A stretch of 64,000 bases of DNA, from contig JAFXTN010000008.1 in NCBI GenBank assembly GCA_017535785.1, positions 279,063-343,062 of the forward strand, in the 5' to 3' direction. A model generated the notes under the pieces. The model made no database searches. It was not told the DNA's origin and worked only from the letters and a program-made list of their open reading frames with translations. This DNA is from Butyrivibrio sp. (GTDB taxonomy: Bacteria > Bacillota > Clostridia > Lachnospirales > Lachnospiraceae). Shown here in pieces: positions 42,598-51,659 of the stretch; the stretch's first letter is position 1, and each line of letters opens with the position of its first letter. A program made the position numbers and the translations under genes.

Positions 42598-44340
42598 ATG
42601 AGCACAGCAACAGATCAGCTTAACTACTGGTTAAATGATTCTTATTTTGACGATGAAACCAAAGAGGAACTTATGGCTATCCGCAATAATGAAGCGGAAG
42701 TTGAAGACAGATTTTATAGAGAGCTTGAGTTCGGTACAGGCGGACTTCGCGGAGTTATCGGAGCAGGCACAAACAGAATGAACAAGTACGTGGTAAGAAA
42801 GGCTACACAGGGTCTTGCCAATTATATAAAGAAGAACGGCGGTCCCGACGTTTGTAAGAAGGGTGTAGCTATTTCTTTTGACTGCAGAAGATTTTCTCCC
42901 GAATTTGCGGATGAGACAGCACTTTGCCTTGCAGCTAACGGCATCAAGGCTTATGTCAGCGATATTCTTCGTCCCACACCCGAGCTTTCTTTTGCACTCA
43001 GAGAATTTGGATGTATCGCCGGAGTTATGATCACGGCTTCTCACAATCCACCTGAGTACAACGGATACAAGGTATACTGGGAGGACGGCGCGCAGATCAC
43101 ACCTCCTCATGATAACGGTATTATCAAAGAAGTACTTGCTATCACTGATTATCACGAAGTTAAGACAATGTCCAAAGAGGATGCTATCGCTCAGGGACTC
43201 TATGTATCTTTCGGAACAGAGATCGACGACAAGTACATGGTTGAGCTCAAGAAGCAGATCATCCACCAGGATGTTATTGATGAGATGGCTGACAAGTTCA
43301 CCATCGTATACACTCCTTTCCACGGAACAGGTAATCTTCCTGTAAGACGTGTTCTCAAGGAGCTTGGATTTAAGAATGTATTCGTAGTTCCCGAGCAGGA
43401 AGCTCCGGATCCGGATTTCACAACACTTGAGTATCCCAATCCCGAGGATCCCAAGGCATTTAAGCTCGCGCTTGAGCTTGCAAAAGAAAAGGACGCAGAT
43501 ATCGTTCTTGCTACAGATCCCGATGCGGATCGTCTCGGAATCTATGCAAAAGACCTTAAGACAGGCGAATATGTTGGATTTACAGGAAATATGTCAGGTA
43601 TGCTCATCGGTGAGTATATTTTAAGAGAGCGTCAGGCTACAGGCACAATGCCCGTCAATCCTGCGTTCGTAACAACTATCGTTACAACCAACATGGCTAA
43701 GAAAGTTGCAGAAAAATACGGACTTTACTACACAGAGGTTCTCACAGGCTTTAAGTACATCGGTGAGCAGATCAAAATCTACGAAGAGAATGGTCAGTCT
43801 CACAACTATGTATTCGGTCTTGAGGAGTCCTACGGATGTCTTGCCGGAACTCATGCAAGAGATAAGGACGCTATCGTTGCTGTTATGTGTCTCTGCGAGC
43901 TTGCTGCTTTCTACAAGAAGCAGGGCAAGAGCGTATGGGATGCTATGATCGATATGTATGAGCAGTACGGATACTACAAAGAGGGTCAGTACTCCATCAC
44001 CATGAAGGGTAAAGAAGGAGCTGACAAGATCGCAGCTATTATGGATGGCCTTAGAAGCAATCCTCCCAAGGAGTTCGGAAGCTTCAAGGTTGAGGAGTTC
44101 AGGGATTACAAGACAGGAAAGACTCTCAACATGGCAACAGGCGCCGAGGGTTCAACAGGTCTTCCTACTTCAAACGTTCTTTACTTTGCGCTTGATAATG
44201 ACGCATGGTGCTGCGCAAGACCTTCAGGAACAGAGCCTAAGATCAAGTTCTACATGGGCGTTAAGGGCAAGAATCTGGACGATGCAGCAAAGCTTGAGGA
44301 CGAGCTCACACAGGCAGTAAAAAATGCGATACAGGAGTAA
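42598..44340 (+). CDS. Phosphoglucomutase/phosphomannomutase
   Basis: A 580-residue cytoplasmic mutase of the PgcA-like long group, interconverting hexose-6-phosphate and hexose-1-phosphate and so feeding nucleotide-sugar synthesis. GTGGLRGVIGAGTNRMN is the N-terminal block, TASHNPPEYNGYK the phosphoserine loop, DPDADRLGI the metal site, GLEESYG the sugar loop and RPSGTEPKIKFY the phosphate-binding end. All are intact. AGAGAGGAG precedes the ATG. It has its own promoter, but the next GT2 gene starts six bases after its stop. Glucose-1-phosphate from it would be the substrate of RfbA. Confidence 0.93.
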   Translation: MSTATDQLNYWLNDSYFDDETKEELMAIRNNEAEVEDRFYRELEFGTGGLRGVIGAGTNRMNKYVVRKATQGLANYIKKNGGPDVCKKGVAISFDCRRFSPEFADETALCLAANGIKAYVSDILRPTPELSFALREFGCIAGVMITASHNPPEYNGYKVYWEDGAQITPPHDNGIIKEVLAITDYHEVKTMSKEDAIAQGLYVSFGTEIDDKYMVELKKQIIHQDVIDEMADKFTIVYTPFHGTGNLPVRRVLKELGFKNVFVVPEQEAPDPDFTTLEYPNPEDPKAFKLALELAKEKDADIVLATDPDADRLGIYAKDLKTGEYVGFTGNMSGMLIGEYILRERQATGTMPVNPAFVTTIVTTNMAKKVAEKYGLYYTEVLTGFKYIGEQIKIYEENGQSHNYVFGLEESYGCLAGTHARDKDAIVAVMCLCELAAFYKKQGKSVWDAMIDMYEQYGYYKEGQYSITMKGKEGADKIAAIMDGLRSNPPKEFGSFKVEEFRDYKTGKTLNMATGAEGSTGLPTSNVLYFALDNDAWCCARPSGTEPKIKFYMGVKGKNLDDAAKLEDELTQAVKNAIQE

Positions 44341-44346
44341 TCCTTT

Positions 44347-45756
44347 ATGGGCGTAAAAAATGCTATATCAAAGACAATAGCATACGCAAAAAGAAATGGT
44401 GCAAGGGCGGCGTTTTACGCCGCTCTTGAAAGAATAAAGATCAATTCATCCGACAAGTATTCTTATCATGAACTGTCGGATGATATTCTTAGAGAACAAA
44501 ACCAAGAATACAGACTTTTGGCAGAAACAGGGGACGCTGTGCGCTTTAGCATAGTTGTGCCTCTTTTTAATACTCCGGAAGTTTATCTTAAGCAGATGAT
44601 AGCTTCAGTTGTTGAGCAGTCCTACGGAAACTGGGAGCTCATACTTGCGGATGCTTCGCAGGATCCGCTTGAGGCTGCGGTTTCAGCGGCTAACGAAGAT
44701 CCCAGGATAAAGTACTACCATCTTGATAAAAATGCAGGGATCTCGCATAACACCAACAGAGGACTAGAGAAGGCGACGGGTGACTACGTGGGACTTTTGG
44801 ACCACGATGATATCTTGACTCCCGACGCGCTATATGAGGTCTCAAGAGTTATAAAAAAGAGCATGCAAAAGAATAAGCTCTCGAGATTTATTGATTGTCC
44901 TATAAGGCTTATTTATTCAAATGAGGATAAGTTTGAGGATGAGAAGGGCGTGCGCAAGTTCTTTGAGCTTCACGAGAAGCCTTCCTTTAATATGGATCTT
45001 CTTTTGTCCAATAATTATATCTGTCACTTTGCGGTGATGAGGGTTGATATCATAAAGAGATTAAAGCTTCGCGCAAAGTTTGACGGAGCGCAGGATTTTG
45101 ACTTATTCCTAAGATGCTGCACTGAGGCGGCGCTTTCTATGGATATGGCTTCAAGTCAGATCGCGCATATCGACAAGGTGCTCTATCACTGGAGATGTCA
45201 CAGGGCTTCGACTGCGGCGAATCCGGCAAGTAAGACCTATGCTTATGAGGCAGGAAAAGCGGCGATCGAAGACGCTCTTAATAGTAACGGTATAAAGGGC
45301 GAGGTGGCCGAGCTTCCGCATGTCGGCTTCTATCGAGTAAATTACGAGCCTGATATTCTGGCGGCAAGATCGGATGTAGCCTGCGTCGGAGGAAAGCTTG
45401 TAAATAGGAAGGGCAGGATCGCCGGAGGAATTTATAATAAAGGTAAGACGGCCCTTTTTAAGAACATGCCGGTATCTTATAGCGGAGGACTTCAGCACAG
45501 AGCGGTCCTTACGCAGGATTGCTACGCCGTAGACATAAGGTCCATGGCTGTAGATCCTTCATTTACGGATATATATAAAGATGTTGTGGGAATAGATTAT
45601 ACAGACACATTCAGTGATCCTATGCTTGATACGACAGCTCTTTTTACAGGAATGAGCGAAGATGAGATAATAGAAAAGAGCATTCGCTTCTGCGAAGAAG
45701 TAAAGAAGCGCGGCAAGAGAGTTGTTTGGGATCCTCAGGTGGTAAAAAAGATATGA
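44347..45756 (+). CDS. GT2 glycosyltransferase
   Basis: A 469-residue protein. Residues 1-55 are a basic helical N-terminus, then FSIVVPLFNTPEVY starts the GT-A domain near 63, with LILADASQDPLE, GLLDHDDILTPD (acidic metal site) and IYSNEDKFED. AKFDGAQDFDLFLRC and YHWRCHRASTA resemble the first domain of the bifunctional GT2 upstream, so these two are probably related by duplication. The second half (about 330-460) has no complete second GT domain; only a remnant with VACVGGKLVNRKGRIAGG remains. Its stop overlaps the next gene's ATG. Confidence 0.85.
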   Translation: MGVKNAISKTIAYAKRNGARAAFYAALERIKINSSDKYSYHELSDDILREQNQEYRLLAETGDAVRFSIVVPLFNTPEVYLKQMIASVVEQSYGNWELILADASQDPLEAAVSAANEDPRIKYYHLDKNAGISHNTNRGLEKATGDYVGLLDHDDILTPDALYEVSRVIKKSMQKNKLSRFIDCPIRLIYSNEDKFEDEKGVRKFFELHEKPSFNMDLLLSNNYICHFAVMRVDIIKRLKLRAKFDGAQDFDLFLRCCTEAALSMDMASSQIAHIDKVLYHWRCHRASTAANPASKTYAYEAGKAAIEDALNSNGIKGEVAELPHVGFYRVNYEPDILAARSDVACVGGKLVNRKGRIAGGIYNKGKTALFKNMPVSYSGGLQHRAVLTQDCYAVDIRSMAVDPSFTDIYKDVVGIDYTDTFSDPMLDTTALFTGMSEDEIIEKSIRFCEEVKKRGKRVVWDPQVVKKI

Positions 45757-46730
45757 GCAAAGTCAGCGTGGTAATTCCTTGCTACAACAGCATAAAGTTT
45801 CTCGGAGCATGCCTTAAGAGTCTTTCAAAGCAGACTTATAAGGATTTTGATGTTATCATCGTAAATAACGGCTCAACGGACAAAAGCGCGGATTATGTGC
45901 GCAGGGAGCATCCGAAGGTTAAGCTTATAGATCTTCCCGAAAACACGGGCTTTTCGTGTGCGGTTAACACGGGGATCAAGGCTTCGGACGCCGAGTACGT
46001 CTTTCTTCTTAATGACGATACGGCGTGTGATGAGCATGCTATTGAGGCGCTCGTTGCTACTATGGAGCGCAATAAGAAGGCGTTTGCGGTTCAGGCTAAG
46101 ATGCTTCAGATGAAGCACCCAGAGCTCATCGATGATTCGGGCGATTATTATTGTGCGCTCGGTTGGGCGTTTTCACCGGGACGCGATAAAGAAAGCAGTA
46201 GATTTAAGAAGAAAGCTCTTTTGACAAGTGCTTGTGCAGGTGCGGCTTTGTACAGACGCAGGCTCTTTGATGAGGATATGGTGGGCCTTTTTGATGAGGC
46301 GCATTTTTGCTATCTCGAGGACGTTGATATCGGCTACAGGGCGCGGCTTATGGGATATCAGAACATTTGCGAGCCGGGTGCTGTCGTTTACCACGAGGGA
46401 AGCGGAACAAGCGGCTCCAGATATAATTCATTTAAGGTTGAACTTACTGCGGCGAATAATCTATACTTAATGTATAAGAATATGCCGTTTTTGCAGATAC
46501 TGATCAATCTGCCGCTTATCATCGCGGGCATTTTGGTAAAGCATGCGTTTTATACGAAGAGGGGACTTGGAAGGACTCATCTTAAGGGACTTAGGAAGGG
46601 AATCTCCAAGATATTTAAGAACACAAATAAAAAAGTTAAGTTTGGGAGAAAAGAACTGCGTAATTGCGTGAGGATGCAGCTTGAGCTGTGGATCAACCTC
46701 GCAAGGCGGTTTGGAGCACTCGGTTTATGA
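45753..46730 (+). CDS. GT2 glycosyltransferase, WbbL/rhamnosyltransferase-like
   Basis: A protein of about 325 residues. VSVVIPCYNSIKFLGAC opens the GT-A fold, VIIVNNGSTDKSADYV and FLLNDDTACDEHAI carry the acidic donor residues, and FCYLEDVDIGYRARL with a YHEGSGTSGS tail matches WbbL-like rhamnosyltransferases. A hydrophobic stretch near 250-270 may attach it to the membrane. The longer open frame from 45726 is less likely: the ATG at 45753 overlaps the upstream stop (ATGA) in the same way the downstream gene overlaps this one. Confidence 0.88.
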   Translation: MSKVSVVIPCYNSIKFLGACLKSLSKQTYKDFDVIIVNNGSTDKSADYVRREHPKVKLIDLPENTGFSCAVNTGIKASDAEYVFLLNDDTACDEHAIEALVATMERNKKAFAVQAKMLQMKHPELIDDSGDYYCALGWAFSPGRDKESSRFKKKALLTSACAGAALYRRRLFDEDMVGLFDEAHFCYLEDVDIGYRARLMGYQNICEPGAVVYHEGSGTSGSRYNSFKVELTAANNLYLMYKNMPFLQILINLPLIIAGILVKHAFYTKRGLGRTHLKGLRKGISKIFKNTNKKVKFGRKELRNCVRMQLELWINLARRFGALGL

Positions 46731-48127
46731 TAAAAGATAATCAGGTTCATCTTAACAGAGCGCATGTTATAGTCGACGCCCTTTTGGTGGCGGCTTCCTA
46801 CATTGCCGCATATTTTATAAGATTTGTACTTTTGTGGGGCGACAGACCGAGGACCGGTATTTTGTCGATGCGCACATATTTTATGGCGCTGTATTTTTTG
46901 GTGCCCGGTTATAGCTTCCTGTACTACACGGTTCAGCTGTACACCTCGAAGAGGGCTAAGAGGCTGTGGGATGAATTCAAGGATATCGGTAAGGCCAATA
47001 TCCTCGGAATGATCGCATTCTGGCTTGTATTGTTCTTCTTCAAGCAGGTTCACTTCTCTCGAGGAATGATGGCGGTCTTCTTCGTACTCAATACGACTTC
47101 GACAGCGTTAGCGCATATGATGCTGCGCAAGTTCCTTAGATTTATCAGGAAGCAGGGTTATAATCTTAAGCACATTCTACTTGTCGGATATTCAAGAGCT
47201 GCGGAAGGATATATCAGCAGGATCCTCGACAACCCTCAGTGGGGCTATGTTATCTCGGGTATCCTCGATGATTTTGTCCCGATCGGAACGAGCTATCACG
47301 GTGTGGAAGTTATTGGCGGGATAGAGCAGCTTGAGCATTATCTTGAAAAGCACAGCTACGATGAGATCACGATAACGCTTCCTCTGAATGACTACGACAG
47401 ACTGGAAGAGCTCGTCGCACAGTGTGAGAAATCGGGCGTTCATACCAAGTTTATCCCGGATTATTCATCTCTTTTCCCCAGTAACCCGTTTACAGAGGAT
47501 GTGCAGGGACTTCCGGTTGTAAATATCAGATATGTTCCGCTCACCAATTCGTTTAATAAACTATGTAAAAGAATTGTTGATATCATAGGTTCTATCGTTG
47601 CGATAATCATATTTGCGATCCCTATGGTCGCAGCGGCTATCGCGATCAGGCTTACGAGCAAGGGGCCCGTCATCTTCAAGCAGGAGAGAGTCGGACTTGG
47701 CGGAAAGCTCTTTATGATGTATAAGTTCAGGACGATGGATGTTCAGTCGGAAAAAGAGGAAAAGAAGGGCTGGACGACCAAGGGTGATCCGAGAGTTACC
47801 AATGTCGGAAGGTTCCTTAGAAGAACGAATATCGATGAGCTTCCTCAGCTTTTCAATATCTTATCCGGTCAGATGTCACTTGTGGGACCAAGACCCGAGA
47901 GACCACAGTTTGTTGAAAAGTTCAAGGAACAGATCCCTCGCTATATGGTAAAACACCAGGTTCGTCCGGGACTTACGGGCTGGGCACAGATCAACGGATA
48001 CCGAGGAGATACTTCTATCAGGAAGAGAATTGATTACGATATTTATTACATTGAGAACTGGTCGATGGCATTCGACATAAAGATAATAATAGGTACGTTT
48101 TTACACGGAAATAAGAATGCCTACTGA
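46727..48127 (+). CDS. Polyprenyl-phosphate sugar-phosphate transferase (WbaP/WcaJ-type initiating enzyme)
   Basis: A protein of about 466 residues that starts a glycan by placing a sugar-1-phosphate on undecaprenyl phosphate. Four or five N-terminal helices (about 10-130), a Rossmann-like middle part (HILLVGYSRAAEGYI) and a final helix before the catalytic domain are typical of the long form. The catalytic part has GPVIFKQERVGLGGK, MYKFRTMDV, RRTNIDELPQLFNIL and MSLVGPRPERPQFV, the signatures of the bacterial sugar transferase family. The frame opens at GTG 46688, but ATG 46727 overlaps the upstream stop as ATGA and gives a normal N-terminus. It is the last gene of the glycan operon. Glucose or galactose is the usual first sugar in relatives. 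Confidence 0.93.
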   Translation: MIKDNQVHLNRAHVIVDALLVAASYIAAYFIRFVLLWGDRPRTGILSMRTYFMALYFLVPGYSFLYYTVQLYTSKRAKRLWDEFKDIGKANILGMIAFWLVLFFFKQVHFSRGMMAVFFVLNTTSTALAHMMLRKFLRFIRKQGYNLKHILLVGYSRAAEGYISRILDNPQWGYVISGILDDFVPIGTSYHGVEVIGGIEQLEHYLEKHSYDEITITLPLNDYDRLEELVAQCEKSGVHTKFIPDYSSLFPSNPFTEDVQGLPVVNIRYVPLTNSFNKLCKRIVDIIGSIVAIIIFAIPMVAAAIAIRLTSKGPVIFKQERVGLGGKLFMMYKFRTMDVQSEKEEKKGWTTKGDPRVTNVGRFLRRTNIDELPQLFNILSGQMSLVGPRPERPQFVEKFKEQIPRYMVKHQVRPGLTGWAQINGYRGDTSIRKRIDYDIYYIENWSMAFDIKIIIGTFLHGNKNAY

Positions 48128-48132
48128 AACAG

Positions 48133-48157
48133 AAATGTGCACTCCGCTGCACATTTT
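48133..48157 (+). terminator. Terminator of the glycan operon
   Basis: Nine-base arms AAATGTGCA and TGCACATTT around CTCCGC, followed by T and C bases. Confidence 0.65.
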
Positions 48158-48181
48158 CGTAAGAAAGTGATTCAGGTGTGA

Positions 48182-48219
48182 GGGGCAATCTTTGCAAAGC
48201 AAATTCTCATTATTGCCCC
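48182..48219 (+). repeat. Second hairpin after the glycan operon
   Basis: GGGGCAAT at 48182-48189 pairs with ATTGCCCC at 48212-48219; an A-rich run follows. It forms part of a row of three hairpins. Confidence 0.5.
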
Positions 48220-48225
48220 GAAAAA

Positions 48226-48270
48226 CAAGTGCTGTAACAGTAATACTGTTACAGCACTTGTATTATTTTT
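48226..48270 (+). terminator. Strong third hairpin and terminator before the LCP gene
   Basis: Perfect 15-base arms CAAGTGCTGTAACAG and CTGTTACAGCACTTG around TAATA, followed by TATTATTTTT. It isolates the LCP gene from the operon; I could not identify the LCP promoter with confidence. Confidence 0.75.
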
Positions 48271-48352
48271 GGTTTTGTGGCAAAATGTATGGGGTGTGCG
48301 CTGCACTTTTTGGCGCAAATATTAGGAAAGTTGGGAATAGGAGAGAATAAAA

Positions 48353-49660
48353 ATGTCAAATCGAGACGACGAATTTTATGGCAGAGACGGCAGAAGACCT
48401 TCTCGAAGAGATGACAGATATAGAGATGATAGAAGACCCGTAAGAGATTCTAGGGATTCCGGAAGGAGACCCGCAGGCAGATATGACGATTATGAAGACA
48501 GACCTGTCAGAAGAAGAGCTTATGATGAGCGTGACGATTACGGTTCATCTCGCAGAAGTGCATCAGGAGCAGGAGCTTCGGCGTCCAGAGGAGCTCGCAG
48601 AGGCGGCTCAGGTAAAAAGAAGAACAACAAGGCACTTATCTTACTTATTGCAGAGGTGCTTGTTGCGGCAATCCTTGTAGTAGTTGCTTATAATGTATTT
48701 ATTAAGATGGGTGCTACCAAGGTAGGTAAGGTTAACCTTGATGAGGAAGCAATTTCAAGGAGTATCAGTGAGAATGTTGCAGGTAACCAGCAGATGAAGG
48801 GATATACCAACATCGCGCTCTTTGGTGTTGACTCACGTAAGGAAGAACTCAGCAAGGCAAGCAGATCTGATACGATCATTATTGCTTCTATCAATAACAG
48901 CACAGGTGACATTAAGCTTTGCTCAGTTTACCGTGATAATTACTTCAATATAGGCGGCGGCAATTATACTAAATGTAATGCTGCATATGCAAAGGGTGGC
49001 CCCGATCAGGCTATAAAAATGCTCAACTCAAATCTTGATATGGATATCACAGATTTCATTACTATCGGATTCAGAGGACTTACCGATGTGGTTGATGCCC
49101 TTGGCGGAGTCGAAATTGATGTAACTGAGGATGAGATACCTCATATTAATAGCTATGGTGGAACAATGGCTCAGGAGCTTAAGCTTGAGTACAAGCCTAT
49201 AGAGTCTGCAGGAAGACAGACACTTAATGGTCTTCAGGCAACAGCTTACTGCCGTGTCAGATACACAAAGGGCGATGACTTCAGACGTGCCGAGAGACAG
49301 AGAACAGTTCTTATGGCTTGTATCGAGAAGGCTAAGGGAATGGATTATTCCAAGCTCGAGAAAGTTGCAAATGATGTATTCAATGAGACATATACATCAT
49401 TTGACCTCACGGAGATTTTCGCACTTCTTAAGAATGTCGCCAACTACAACGTGGCTGATAACAACGGATTCCCTGAGGAGAGCATGCGTAAGACAGGTAC
49501 TATCGGTAAGAAGGGTAGCTGTGTAGTAGCCAGCGATCTTGAAAGTAATGTTAAGTGGCTTCACGAGTTCTTGTTTAATGAATCCGATTATGAGGTTTCA
49601 CCCACTGTCAAGGAGTACAGTGATAAGATCAAGGCTGACACAAGTCCGTACTTAAACTGA
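48353..49660 (+). CDS. LytR-CpsA-Psr (LCP) glycan ligase with Arg/Asp-rich cytoplasmic N-terminus
   Basis: A 435-residue membrane-anchored enzyme that attaches lipid-linked glycans to peptidoglycan on the outside. Residues 1-86 are a low-complexity Arg/Asp/Tyr/Ser stretch with RDDRYRDDRR-like repeats, ending in a Lys/Gly-rich patch; a transmembrane helix follows at about 94-116. The LCP domain has IALFGVDSRKEEL, SDTIIIASINN, VYRDNYFNI, LGGVEIDVTEDE and YCRVRYTKGDDFRRAERQR with the pyrophosphate-binding arginines. All key residues are present. The N-terminus resembles in composition the much longer cytoplasmic region of the GH25 protein. Downstream is a terminator, so it is monocistronic. Confidence 0.93.
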   Translation: MSNRDDEFYGRDGRRPSRRDDRYRDDRRPVRDSRDSGRRPAGRYDDYEDRPVRRRAYDERDDYGSSRRSASGAGASASRGARRGGSGKKKNNKALILLIAEVLVAAILVVVAYNVFIKMGATKVGKVNLDEEAISRSISENVAGNQQMKGYTNIALFGVDSRKEELSKASRSDTIIIASINNSTGDIKLCSVYRDNYFNIGGGNYTKCNAAYAKGGPDQAIKMLNSNLDMDITDFITIGFRGLTDVVDALGGVEIDVTEDEIPHINSYGGTMAQELKLEYKPIESAGRQTLNGLQATAYCRVRYTKGDDFRRAERQRTVLMACIEKAKGMDYSKLEKVANDVFNETYTSFDLTEIFALLKNVANYNVADNNGFPEESMRKTGTIGKKGSCVVASDLESNVKWLHEFLFNESDYEVSPTVKEYSDKIKADTSPYLN

Positions 49661-49686
49661 TAAGAAATTTAACTCTTGGTTATTTA

Positions 49687-49722
49687 GGGGGCGGGTTCGC
49701 ATGGAACTGTCGCCCCTTTTTT
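49687..49722 (+). terminator. Rho-independent terminator after the LCP gene
   Basis: GGGGCG pairs with CGCCCC, followed by TTTTTT. Confidence 0.8.
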
Positions 49723-49751
49723 CAACATTATGAATTGCGTTAGAGGTTATG

Positions 49752-50681
49752 ATGCAAACAGTTGATATAATAATACCTACCTACAAGCCTGATATATCTC
49801 TTTTTACCCTGATCGAGGATCTGGAGAAGCAGCTGCTTCCTCCGGAGCACATCATCATTATCAATACGGAAGAAAAGTACTGGAATGAGTTAAAAGAGAA
49901 ATCGGGTGTTGATATCACTTCGAAATTTGACAACATAATATTGAGGCACATTTCAAAGAAAGAATTTGATCACGGCGAGACAAGGAACCTTGGAGTATCT
50001 CTTTCAAATGCAGAGTTTTTCCTTATGATGACTCAGGATGCATTTCCGAGGGACAAGATGCTCACATCGAGTCTCGTAAAGTCTTTTGACAGTGACAGTG
50101 CCGCAGCATACGCAAGACAGTATCCTAAGTCTGATTGCAATCTTGCTGAGAGATATTCAAGGAAGTTCAATTATCCGAACGAGCCCATGAAGAAAACTCA
50201 GAAGGATATCGGAAGGCTTGGCATAAAGACTTATTTTTGTTCCAATGTCTGCGCGATGTATAAGAGAGAAGTCTATGACAAGATAGGCGGATTTACCCAT
50301 AAGACTATTTTTAACGAGGATATGGTGTACGCCGGAACAGCTTGCCAGAAGGGATATGCTATAATGTATGTTCCCGAGGCCGGTGTCATCCACTCTCATA
50401 ATTATACTTACATGCAGCAGTTCCACAGAAACTTTGACCTTGGAGTTTCACAGACGGATCATCCGGAGATCTTCGGAGGCATCAAGTCTGAGACCGAGGG
50501 CAAAAAAATGGTCAGACAGACCATCGATCATTTCAAGAATATCGGAAAGCCTTTTCTCATACCTGATTATGTGATCATGTGTGCTTTCAGATGGCTTGGA
50601 TACAAACTGGGAAGAAATTACAAGAAGCTTCCCAAGAAACTGGCAATTAGTTTTTCAATGAATAAAGAGTACTGGAATTAA
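49752..50681 (+). CDS. GT2 rhamnosyltransferase-like protein
   Basis: A protein of about 309 residues. VDIIIPTYKPDISLF opens the GT-A domain, KKEFDHGETRNLGVSL is the FDHG.TRN block typical of RfbF/RmlT-like rhamnosyltransferases, LMMTQDAFP carries the Asp near the metal, and FNEDMVYAGTACQKGY is the acidic acceptor region. Two ATGs stand side by side at 49749 and 49752 after an AGAGG. It is outside the main glycan operon and sits just upstream of the alarmone synthetase gene, with 17 bases between them. The rhamnose donor would come from rfbBAC if rfbD exists elsewhere. Confidence 0.86.
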   Translation: MQTVDIIIPTYKPDISLFTLIEDLEKQLLPPEHIIIINTEEKYWNELKEKSGVDITSKFDNIILRHISKKEFDHGETRNLGVSLSNAEFFLMMTQDAFPRDKMLTSSLVKSFDSDSAAAYARQYPKSDCNLAERYSRKFNYPNEPMKKTQKDIGRLGIKTYFCSNVCAMYKREVYDKIGGFTHKTIFNEDMVYAGTACQKGYAIMYVPEAGVIHSHNYTYMQQFHRNFDLGVSQTDHPEIFGGIKSETEGKKMVRQTIDHFKNIGKPFLIPDYVIMCAFRWLGYKLGRNYKKLPKKLAISFSMNKEYWN

Positions 50682-50698
50682 GTACTCCGGAGAAAAAG

Positions 50699-51358
50699 AT
50701 GGAATTGGATCTTGCGGGAAGCAATATAAAGATTTCTGATGATATCAACTCTTGGGAAGAAGTTAACCTTCTTTATAATTCAGCGCTTAAGCAGATAGGT
50801 ACCAAGATTGAGATCCTCAATGAGGAATTTCAGGCAGTTCACAGATATAATCCCATAGAGCACGTTAAGTCAAGACTGAAGGTGCCTGAGAGCATAGTTA
50901 AAAAACTCAGAAGAAACGGATATGAGTCGACGATCGCCAACATGGTCCGCTATGTCAACGATATCGCAGGTATCCGTATCATCTGTTCATTTACTTCAGA
51001 TATATACAGGATCGCTGAGATGATCAGCAATCAGAAGGATATCCAGGTGCTTACCATAAAGGATTACATTATGAATCCTAAGGCGAGCGGATACAGAAGC
51101 TATCATATGATAGTTTCAATTCCTGTTTATCTTTCGGACAGGATCGTCAACGTTAAAGTTGAGATACAGATAAGAACGGTAGCTATGGATTTCTGGGCTT
51201 CACTCGAGCACAAGATTCAGTACAAGTTCGAATCTAAGGCTCCCGCCCATATCAATTCAGAGCTCTATGAGTGCGCAAGAATGGTAGCGGATCTCGATGC
51301 ACGTATGTTGTCGCTTAATGAGGAAATTCAGGCGATAGGGACTGCGAAAGAAGGGTAA
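50699..51358 (+). CDS. Small alarmone synthetase, RelQ/YjbM-type GTP pyrophosphokinase
   Basis: A 219-residue cytoplasmic protein with only the (p)ppGpp synthetase fold and no hydrolase, TGS or ACT domains. IEHVKSRLKVPESIVKKL is the ATP-binding block, VNDIAGIRIICSF the core motif, DYIMNPKASGYRSYHMIV the GTP/GDP-binding block with Tyr stacking, and VEIQIRTVAMDFWASLEHKIQYK the closing block with the catalytic Glu. C-terminal helices match RelQ, which forms tetramers. Role in relatives: makes (p)ppGpp during envelope stress. Its position between a glycan gene and wall hydrolase genes fits that, by inference. Confidence 0.93.
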   Translation: MELDLAGSNIKISDDINSWEEVNLLYNSALKQIGTKIEILNEEFQAVHRYNPIEHVKSRLKVPESIVKKLRRNGYESTIANMVRYVNDIAGIRIICSFTSDIYRIAEMISNQKDIQVLTIKDYIMNPKASGYRSYHMIVSIPVYLSDRIVNVKVEIQIRTVAMDFWASLEHKIQYKFESKAPAHINSELYECARMVADLDARMLSLNEEIQAIGTAKEG

Positions 51359-51588
51359 TGACTTATGAGTCAAGACTCGAAAAAAGTCCCCTAAAATGAG
51401 GAGTGGGTAGACACGTTTCCGCACCTACCCTATTATGAAAAAATCTATCTTTTGTTATTAGGTTTGCCGTTTGTTCATCGGCTGTAATAATAATATACAA
51501 GTGAAATATGAACAAAGTATGAACGCAGAATGAATAAACAGTAAAAGTGCATAATGAAGTTCTTTTTTCTAATACCATCTTGTCTAAA

Positions 51589-51616
51589 TTGCACAATAAA
51601 TGTTAAGCTATATTGT
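51589..51616 (+). promoter_or_regulatory. Possible promoter of the coiled-coil gene
   Basis: TTGCAC and TATTGT with a 16-base spacer, about 44 bases before the ATG. The gap 51359-51659 otherwise holds only a small hairpin (GGGTAG at 51405 with CTACCC at 51425) and AT-rich sequence. Confidence 0.4.
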
Positions 51617-51659
51617 ACGCTAGTGAGGGGAGATGTGCTTTGTGTTTGGAGGAAAAGTC

